From positions 951,256 to 1,015,255 of the forward strand of contig JAGYJJ010000004.1 in assembly GCA_018402235.1 (NCBI GenBank): a DNA stretch of 64,000 nucleotides, read 5' to 3'. Below the pieces are notes generated by a model. It made no database searches. It had not been told where the DNA came from and worked only from the letters and a program-made list of their open reading frames with translations. Position 1 is the stretch's first letter; each line of letters opens with the position of its first letter. This document shows, piece by piece, positions 57,683-64,000 of this stretch. A program made the translations under genes and the position numbers. The stretch comes from Candidatus Nanopelagicales bacterium. GTDB taxonomy: Bacteria; Actinomycetota; Actinomycetes; S36-B12.

Positions 57683-58225
57683 CTACTCGCCGGCGATGTT
57701 GACAGCCTTGTCCAGACCCTTTTCCAGGTCTGCCACTGCAGCCTCGACGTCGCCCTTGTCTACTGCCTTGCTTGCCTTCTTGGTCGCCCGCGAGAGCGCC
57801 TTGTCTATGTCGGTATCGACGGCATCGACGGCCACCGCCACGAGAGCAGCCTCACCATCGTCCAGGAACTCGCCGAGTGCCTTCATGTCCTTGCGGCTGA
57901 TTCCGCCGGAGAAGTGACCGATTGCGCCGGCCACTATGCCCAGACCTGCACCTCCCGCGACGGCTGCACCGATTACTGCCATACCTGCGGGCGGGAACAC
58001 CGCTCCGATAATCGCACCGGCCACGATGCCTACGCCACCGGCAACTTTGCCGGCGTGGGTGGTCTCGTGCACGTGCAACCGACCCTTGTCGTTGCGTGAG
58101 ACCAGGGCTGCGGTGAGATCACGGATCTCGCCCGATGACTTGATCTGGCGCAGTGCCTCGAGATCGGCCTGTGCGTCCTCTTTGCTTGCGTAACTGGCCG
58201 CGTAGACCATGTACGTCTTATCCAT
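57683..58225 (-). CDS. DUF1269-like protein with glycine-zipper hydrophobic segment
   Basis: MDKTYMVYAASYASKEDAQADLEALRQI; GGVGIVAGAIIGAVFPPAGMAVIGAAVAGGAGLGIVAGAIGH. Confidence 0.75.
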   Translation of the reverse strand: MDKTYMVYAASYASKEDAQADLEALRQIKSSGEIRDLTAALVSRNDKGRLHVHETTHAGKVAGGVGIVAGAIIGAVFPPAGMAVIGAAVAGGAGLGIVAGAIGHFSGGISRKDMKALGEFLDDGEAALVAVAVDAVDTDIDKALSRATKKASKAVDKGDVEAAVADLEKGLDKAVNIAGE

Positions 58226-58305
58226 GATTGTGTCCTTCCACGGGGGAATCCCCCGAATTGGGCAATTCATCTAATTGCCGTATCTAAGGCTAGTTGGTTG
58301 CCCCG

Positions 58306-58410
58306 TCAGCCGTCCAGGTCGTCGAGGTCGTCCAGCAACTCCGGGGAGGTGGGATCGAACCCTTGATCGTCCTCGAGTTCCAAATCCTCCGGATTGGTGC
58401 GCGATGTCAT
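58306..58410 (-). CDS. Possible very small acidic protein (34 aa)
   Basis: MTSRTNPEDLELEDDQGFDPTSPELLDDLDDLDG; about one third Asp/Glu; weak SD only. Confidence 0.3.
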   Translation of the reverse strand: MTSRTNPEDLELEDDQGFDPTSPELLDDLDDLDG

Positions 58411-58629
58411 GAGCCGGAGCCTAGGTAAAAGGAAGTCTGAGTAGGTGGGCACCGGATGGCGTCCGAGTGAATATTCGATGACGCACCGACACGAAATAGC
58501 CCAAAAAGCAGGGATATCCCAATGTCTGGGAGTGGGGGTCCAGCACCCCCGGGACCATTGCCTCCATCGTGGCGCCCCATCGCCTGACCCGGTCGAGTGA
58601 CGCCGCACCAACCCAAGTGGAGGGATCTC

Positions 58630-59367
58630 GTGAGTACTCGCAAGCTCATCGCTGAATTCGTGGGGACGTTCCTACTCGTCTTTCTTGCCGTCGGAACGGC
58701 CGTCTTCGGCATTGCCGCCGTGGTCGGTGTCGACGGCGGCGGCCCAGGTTCCGGCGTAGTCGGTGTCGCCCTTGCCTTCGGCCTCGTCCTGCTCGGCATC
58801 GCCTACGCCTTTGGTCCAGTCTCCGGCGCGCATGTGAACCCGGCCGTGACCTTGGCCATGCTCGTGGGCCGGCGGATGCCAGCCAGTGAAGCCATCGGCT
58901 ATTGGATCGTTCAGTTTCTGGGTGCCATCGCTGCAGGTGGCCTGCTCAAGTTGTTCGTCAGCAGCTTCGGTGTTACCGACTACACCGGTGCACTCGGCAC
59001 GAACAGTTACGACAACGGCGCCATCAACTTGGCGGGTGCATTCGTCATCGAGGCAGTGCTCACCGCAGCGTTTGTGCTCGTCATCTTGCTGGTCACCGAA
59101 AAGATCGCCGCTCCCGGCTTTGCCGGCATTGCCATCGGTCTGACCTTGACCCTGGTTCACCTGGTCGGCATTCCCCTCACCGGCACATCGGTGAACCCAG
59201 CTCGTTCGCTCGGCCCGGCTCTGTTCGAAGGCGGCGTAGCGATGCAGCAGGTATGGCTGTTCATCCTGGCACCGCTGGTCGGTGCGGTTATCGCTGTTGT
59301 CGTCTGGAAGTTGACGAAGACCAGCGACGAGGAAGCCCGTCGTCTGGTGGCTGGCGACGAGGCGTAA
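58630..59367 (+). CDS. Aquaporin (MIP family)
   Basis: GAHVNPAVTLAMLVG and GTSVNPARSLGPALF double NPA motifs; GTG start after GGAGGG. Confidence 0.95.
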   Translation: MSTRKLIAEFVGTFLLVFLAVGTAVFGIAAVVGVDGGGPGSGVVGVALAFGLVLLGIAYAFGPVSGAHVNPAVTLAMLVGRRMPASEAIGYWIVQFLGAIAAGGLLKLFVSSFGVTDYTGALGTNSYDNGAINLAGAFVIEAVLTAAFVLVILLVTEKIAAPGFAGIAIGLTLTLVHLVGIPLTGTSVNPARSLGPALFEGGVAMQQVWLFILAPLVGAVIAVVVWKLTKTSDEEARRLVAGDEA

Positions 59368-59393
59368 GAACGAAGCGTAAAAACGTATGTGAG

Positions 59394-59429
59394 CAACAGT
59401 GGGGCGGCCGACAAGCCGCCCCACTGTTG
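59394..59429. terminator. Perfect hairpin terminator between convergent genes
   Basis: CAACAGTGGGGCGGC-cgacaa-GCCGCCCCACTGTTG, 15-bp perfect stem followed by TTAT. Confidence 0.9.
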
Positions 59430-59458
59430 TTATCAGCCTGAATGCCAAACAGGCAGCT

Positions 59459-60145
59459 TCAAAGTCTGCTCACGAACGCAATGAGCACGGCTGCGCTTCC
59501 TGTCAGATAGAGCCCGACGATGAGGAACATGGCGCCGAGAATCGTGAAGTTGTGGCGCAACACGTAGTCAGAGACCTTGGCTAGGGCACCGCTATTTCGT
59601 CGACCCAGGACAACAGCGAGAACAACCGGTAGCCACAAGGTGGTGAAGACGAGTGCGTACAACAGCAGCAACGCCAATACCTGCCAGAGCACTCTCTCGC
59701 GAGATATCGCAATATCGTGCAGGGCGGGTAGAAGAAGTGCGAAACTCGTGAGCGACTTGCCATTCATTACCAAACCAAGGATGAAGAAGTCCCTCGGTGA
59801 TCCATCCGTGGCTTTGCTCTTCAGGAAGTCTGCAGACTTCTGCTCAAGTCGGGGATGTGAGATCAGCAACCAGACCGCTGCTGCAAGGAACGCCAGCCCG
59901 ATGATCGTCCGAATGCTGATTCCAAGAATGTCGAGCGAACCAGGTTCGGGCTTCGGCAATTGATTGAAGCCCAGGAAGACGAGGGCACCGAAGGCGAGCA
60001 AAGGAACTGCCGCTCCGACTGCAAACGCACGGGCTCTGGGCCACCAATGGGGTTGGCCGACGATAAGCAACTGCAGGGCGAACAGTCCAGGCCGGACAGC
60101 TGCTGCCAAACCCAAGGGAATGACAGTTACCAGCAAAGGCAGCAT
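59459..60145 (-). CDS. GAP-family (Sap-like) membrane protein
   Basis: VTVIPLGLAAAVRPGLFALQLLIVG..., RDFFILGLVMNGKSLTSFALLLPALHDIA. Confidence 0.7.
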   Translation of the reverse strand: MLPLLVTVIPLGLAAAVRPGLFALQLLIVGQPHWWPRARAFAVGAAVPLLAFGALVFLGFNQLPKPEPGSLDILGISIRTIIGLAFLAAAVWLLISHPRLEQKSADFLKSKATDGSPRDFFILGLVMNGKSLTSFALLLPALHDIAISRERVLWQVLALLLLYALVFTTLWLPVVLAVVLGRRNSGALAKVSDYVLRHNFTILGAMFLIVGLYLTGSAAVLIAFVSRL

Positions 60146-60154
60146 GACAAGGAC

Positions 60155-60601
60155 CTACCGCTGTGGGAGGCGAGCCCAACGCGACTCTGCCTGAACCCGA
60201 ACCTTGCCATCGGATTTCAAGGTGGCCGCAACAACCATGGAGGATTCCGTGCGCTCGGTGATCTGCGCATGTAATTCGCATGGATGTTCCAAAAAGGTAG
60301 GCAGCCGGTACCGCAACTGAAGTCCGGCGGTAACCCACAGATCCACTAACTCGCCCGTTTCGCTTGCCGAGTCGAGCAGAACGGCTGCCCCTGAATGACA
60401 ATCCAGAATCGTCGCGATGATGCCTCCGTTCAAAGTGCCCATTCCGTTGCTGTGGGCTTCATCCGCCACGAACGTCGAAATCACTCCGTTCTCCGCCTCG
60501 AAACTTGTAAGCCTCAGGCCCTGGGGGTTCGCCTGCCCGCAGCCAAAGCAGGTGGACTCCGGGTAGAAGCGCTCTTGGATGCTGATCGGGCTCGGCGTCA
60601 C
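60155..60601 (-). CDS. PaaI-type hotdog thioesterase
   Basis: CFGCGQANPQGLRL, HSNGMGTLNGGIIATILDCHSGAAVL. Confidence 0.85.
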   Translation of the reverse strand: MTPSPISIQERFYPESTCFGCGQANPQGLRLTSFEAENGVISTFVADEAHSNGMGTLNGGIIATILDCHSGAAVLLDSASETGELVDLWVTAGLQLRYRLPTFLEHPCELHAQITERTESSMVVAATLKSDGKVRVQAESRWARLPQR

Positions 60602-60612
60602 GGCACAGCAGC

Positions 60613-61059
60613 CTAGTTAGTTGTGGCTCGCTTAAACACGCAGTCAGAATCAAGTGCCCGTGCCATCACCAAACGCAACCGGGCTTGACAGTTGGTGAAC
60701 GTGAGAGTTGAGCCGTCTTCAGAGAGCTCACCGCGCAACACTCCGCTGCCACGATCAAAGCGACCCTGCTTTGCCCGCATGACCAGCTTGTCATCACGCA
60801 CCGTTGCCACGAAGGGCATGCGAGGACCTTTTCGTCCATCGCGATACTCAAATCTGATCATTCCGGAATAGGACGACTCCACGCTCTTGCCCGGGGACAT
60901 GGTCAGGAAATAGCCGATCCCGTTGTCTCTCAAAGAATGTGAGTCCCATCGACCTGATGTAAGTTCAGCCGCCTGCGCATGTCCTGCGATCGAGACCATC
61001 ACAACGAGACTTACCAGCAACGAGGCTAGGCGGCGAGCGATCACACCGAAGTGTGTCAC
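60613..61059 (-). CDS. Secreted hypothetical protein
   Basis: GTG start; signal peptide LASLLVSLVVMVSIAGHAQA; no recognised family. Confidence 0.55.
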   Translation of the reverse strand: MTHFGVIARRLASLLVSLVVMVSIAGHAQAAELTSGRWDSHSLRDNGIGYFLTMSPGKSVESSYSGMIRFEYRDGRKGPRMPFVATVRDDKLVMRAKQGRFDRGSGVLRGELSEDGSTLTFTNCQARLRLVMARALDSDCVFKRATTN

Positions 61060-61124
61060 GGTCCTGGAATGGCGATACTTCAGGAGCAAGTTTGGTGTCT
61101 GCTCACGGACGCGCACTTCCAAAG

Positions 61125-62366
61125 TCATGGACGTCGGGGCGGAACCGGAGGTGCCACATCGCACGAACGTCCGGCTGGTCGCCCCGCAAAACGATCGGCT
61201 ATCCAATCAACCGCTGCTGGCCCAGAGACGTGAGCGGCCTGCTCATGGTTGACGTCACCCATCCACAGAAAACTCACCGTCGAGCCACCCTCGCACCACT
61301 GCTCTTGGATCATTGCGTTCGGCCATGGCAGCACAACTTCATCCGCTGTTCCTTGAGCAATGAACACCGGCATGTCCGCTGGCATCACCGGGGGCGTCTG
61401 GTCGAGCATGGCGTCGCTCCACGCCTGATCGGTAAGTGGGTTCACGGCGAAGATCTGCTGCCCAAACTTCTCACGGGCCAGCGCCTCAAGGCCCGACTCC
61501 TTAATGCATTCGGTTGCCAACCGTGCGCTCGCACTACGCCCCGCTCGGGAAAGAATCGAGTCAACCGGAAGGTTCGGGTAGTAGGTGGGCCAGGACTCCA
61601 CGAGATCGGAGCCGATCACCCATCCCACAGCCGTATCCCATTGCGCCGAAGCGATCTCTGAGAGGTTCAACGCCGGTGCTGCCGCCGCAACGCCCACCAA
61701 TTCCAGCTCGGGTGCGTATTGCGGACCCAGGTGCCCTGTCCAGATGGACGCGTGACCACCCTGGGAGTGCCCGAAAGTTGCATACCTGTTGCCTGCTGCT
61801 GCTTCGGGCATCTTCTGCGCCGCGCGCACCGCGTTCACCACATCGCGCACTTCGGACTGCGCGATCAGGTACTGATTCGGACCGGGCGTCCCCAACCCGA
61901 CGTAATCGGTCGCCACGATGACCCAGCCCTGGTCCATCATCGGGCCCACGAAAGTGAACATGTCCGCTGTTGGATTCTTCGAACGAGACGGAACGCACGC
62001 ATCACCCATACCCAAGGTGCCGTGCTCCCACGCCACAACCGGCCTACCTCCCGGTGGCGCTGGCGCATCGGGGATGAAAATCATTCCGCCCGTCACTGCT
62101 CGCGTTCCATCGGGTCGCTCGGATACATACAAGATGCGTTGCGCCGATCCACCCGCTACCTCAATATCCAACGGTTCAGCGCGGACAACTGTTCCGAGTT
62201 CACTCGGAATCGGATCCGGTGGCGCGTAGAACGGATCGAGGCTGGACTGCATGGTGCGATTCTCCTCCCAGTTCGCTCCGAACGTGGCAATACCGATCAA
62301 GGCGGCGGCAGCGATGAGTGCAACCGTGACAAGGCCGACCACTCGGAAGAAGCGCATGAACGGCAC
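61125..62366 (-). CDS. Secreted lipase-family alpha/beta hydrolase
   Basis: ATFGHSQGGHASIW (GHSQG), WEHGTLGMGDACVPS, VIVATDYVGLGTPG, AQGTADEVVLPW. Confidence 0.88.
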   Translation of the reverse strand: MPFMRFFRVVGLVTVALIAAAALIGIATFGANWEENRTMQSSLDPFYAPPDPIPSELGTVVRAEPLDIEVAGGSAQRILYVSERPDGTRAVTGGMIFIPDAPAPPGGRPVVAWEHGTLGMGDACVPSRSKNPTADMFTFVGPMMDQGWVIVATDYVGLGTPGPNQYLIAQSEVRDVVNAVRAAQKMPEAAAGNRYATFGHSQGGHASIWTGHLGPQYAPELELVGVAAAAPALNLSEIASAQWDTAVGWVIGSDLVESWPTYYPNLPVDSILSRAGRSASARLATECIKESGLEALAREKFGQQIFAVNPLTDQAWSDAMLDQTPPVMPADMPVFIAQGTADEVVLPWPNAMIQEQWCEGGSTVSFLWMGDVNHEQAAHVSGPAAVDWIADRFAGRPAGRSCDVAPPVPPRRP

Positions 62367-62463
62367 CCTATGGCTCCGCTGCTAGTAACCATCTGGCCAC
62401 CGCAGTTTCGGAGAACTATGCAACCTATTTGCCAAATGGGATTCCTACTGTTGTACTCGCTCA

Positions 62464-63144
62464 GTGAAGTCTCCAGGCGCCGTCCTTTCCATGGTTGTTG
62501 GATTCCTACTCGCTGCAGGTATTGCGAACCCAGCGCTTGCTCAAGACGAGGTTGCCGCAACCGAGCCTTCGTACCTATTCGTGTTCGATGGCGAAGACGC
62601 TCAACTCAAACAGGTCAGCGGGAAGGCAGATACTTTCGAGTTGACCGTTCCCACACGAGGCAGGGGTCATTTGGTGACCTGGTTTACGGATCGACCCGTG
62701 CGAGATGTCGGTCACACCACGATGAAGAACTTCGTAGGTTTGTGGCAGCAAGACGGCGACGACGGTTTCGCAGAGAATCCACCGAACGTAGCGATCTCTT
62801 TCAACCAGAGGACTGTCATTGCCACGATGGACGAGCCGAAACTCATTCGAACACGAAAGGGTGGCCAGGCGCTCAGGTCCACGATGACGTTGGTGAAGGG
62901 CGAGGCGCTCACCACGTTGCTGCAAGAGAACGAAAACCTGGCGGCTCAAGTGAAGCGAGCCTCCAGCAACACGATTCGAGGCACAAGAAGGCTTCCTGCT
63001 GTAAGCGTCTTCGTCGACTCAGCTCAATCGCCTTATAGCGATTCCAGCAGTCACAATGACGACCCCCGTCCTGACTCCAGTGATGAAGATGACGACCACG
63101 AACAACCTCCCGACGAGACGCAAGAGGAGACGGATAATTCGTAG
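62464..63144 (+). CDS. Secreted hypothetical protein with DRPxR...W...NPPN motif and acidic low-complexity tail
   Basis: Signal peptide; LVTWFTDRPVRDVGHTTMKNFVGLWQQDGDDGFAENPPNVAISF; tail SSSHNDDPRPDSSDEDDDHEQPPDETQEETDNS. Confidence 0.65.
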   Translation: MKSPGAVLSMVVGFLLAAGIANPALAQDEVAATEPSYLFVFDGEDAQLKQVSGKADTFELTVPTRGRGHLVTWFTDRPVRDVGHTTMKNFVGLWQQDGDDGFAENPPNVAISFNQRTVIATMDEPKLIRTRKGGQALRSTMTLVKGEALTTLLQENENLAAQVKRASSNTIRGTRRLPAVSVFVDSAQSPYSDSSSHNDDPRPDSSDEDDDHEQPPDETQEETDNS

Positions 63145-63200
63145 TTCCTGTTATTTGAGTTTGCGTGTTCACCTCCACACACCAGCGAAGGGGTCCATCC

Positions 63201-63497
63201 ATGTTGAAGACTGCAGTAGTTTCAGGAGCCGTTGGCGTTCTTCAACTGACTGCAGCCATCGCCCCACCTGCAGCCGCTCGCATGATCGATCGTGTGGGAC
63301 AGGTCTGTGGGGAAGCACTTGTCACTGCGAAGATGCAACAAGAGGACGGCAAGGTTCTTCATCGAATGAACCGCACGACCGACCGCAACTTCGCCTTCGA
63401 CGTGTGGCGTTACGTGCCCCGCAGCGCTAATCAGATTGACATCCGCCTGTCTGGTCCGTCCGGCCAGGAATGTTCGATCAAACTCGCTGCTAAGTAG
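63201..63497 (+). CDS. Small secreted hypothetical protein
   Basis: MLKTAVVSGAVGVLQLTAAIAPPAAARM signal-like N-terminus, two Cys in mature part. Confidence 0.55.
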   Translation: MLKTAVVSGAVGVLQLTAAIAPPAAARMIDRVGQVCGEALVTAKMQQEDGKVLHRMNRTTDRNFAFDVWRYVPRSANQIDIRLSGPSGQECSIKLAAK

Positions 63498-63519
63498 AAC
63501 TGGCTAGGAGTGGTCGGCC

Positions 63520-64000
63520 GTGACTCGCATTCGACTTGTTGCCGCGATCACTACAAGCTTCGTCGTTGGAGCCATCGCCGGAGCTGGGTCACTGTGGCTC
63601 GTGCAGGAGAACCGTCCGTCTTCCCTCGAACCCACTCGCCGTGGACCGGCCAACGCCACAACCTTCCTTGACCACCCCCCAAGGTTCGGATGAGGTCACA
63701 TATGACCCGAGCATGGTGACCATCGAGTATCAGGTCATCACCGACGGAATGAGCGTCACGCATCTGTCCTACGTAGACGTTGTCGATGGCGCTCCGGTGA
63801 TGATCGAAAGCCTGGGATCCCCGCCACCCTTCGCGCACGTGATCCAACTCCCGAAAAGCGACAGTTTCGATCTAGGCAAGCTCTCGGTCACTGGCATGGG
63901 TGCGGCTACCTCAACCACAACCACGTGCACGCTCAAGGTCGATGGCGAAGTAGTGGCCCGCCAAAGTGCTACAGGCACTTACGGACTGGTGAATTGCGCT
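63520..64000 (+). CDS. MmpS-like membrane-anchored protein, truncated by window end (frameshift near 63670)
   Basis: GTG start, single TM; after a C6 run: SDEVTYDPSMVTIEYQVITDGMSVTHLSYVDVVDGA...CTLKVDGEVVARQSATGTYGLVNCA, MmpS-like C-terminal pattern. Confidence 0.6.

Noticed and set aside
58672-59448. 258-aa minus-strand ORF antisense to the aquaporin gene
   Set aside because: The aquaporin reading frame with two NPA motifs fully explains the region; the antisense translation has no hydrophobic or domain structure.
61719-63038. 439-aa + strand ORF over the lipase and the secreted-protein gene
   Set aside because: It covers parts of two well-supported genes in other frames and its translation is Arg/His-rich with no domain signature.
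1-64000. tRNA, rRNA, integrase, transposase or prophage genes
   Set aside because: No cloverleaf-type T-arm context, transposase DDE/HUH motifs or phage structural proteins were recognised by eye; a tRNAscan/Infernal and ISfinder run would be decisive.

Overview
This 64 kb window is gene-dense, with no tRNA, rRNA, CRISPR array, prophage or IS element that I could recognise. Gene content and order point to an actinobacterial (Actinomycetota) chromosome. It opens with the 3' end of ppc and an actinobacterial core block: argA-like GNAT, lysS, coaX, nadC, nadB, panC, DUF2520, MidA-like methyltransferase, solitary NuoD-like protein, DUF3180, folK-folB-folP-folE, ftsH, hpt, tilS, HEXXH metalloprotease, manA, dacB, ppa. 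Accessory modules follow: (i) SQR-like flavoprotein, TusE/DsrC-like and DsrE-like sulfur-trafficking genes; (ii) a pst phosphate-transport locus with PHO-box-like repeats; (iii) a Moco and CO-dehydrogenase-type maturation island (moaB, moaC, moeA, coxE/D/G-like, moaD, moaA, moaE, xdhC/coxI, mocA-like) with no catalytic molybdoenzyme subunits in view; (iv) a proline-racemase-superfamily gene with an atypical Ser/Thr active-site pair; (v) a membrane protein, PCuAC and DyP-peroxidase operon; (vi) an alpha/beta-hydrolase-ABC-ATPase fusion with its permease; (vii) a LysR, 2OG-Fe(II) oxygenase, DddP-like M24, nitrilase and class-III aminotransferase cluster, with an inverted repeat that could mask the oxygenase ribosome-binding site; (viii) aquaporin, GAP, thioesterase, lipase and secreted proteins, ending in a truncated MmpS-like gene. 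About 12 genes are split by apparent frameshifts. These are unevenly distributed and often sit in short repeats or homopolymers, so most are probably assembly or sequencing indels. All assignments come from reading motifs by eye; no database search was run.
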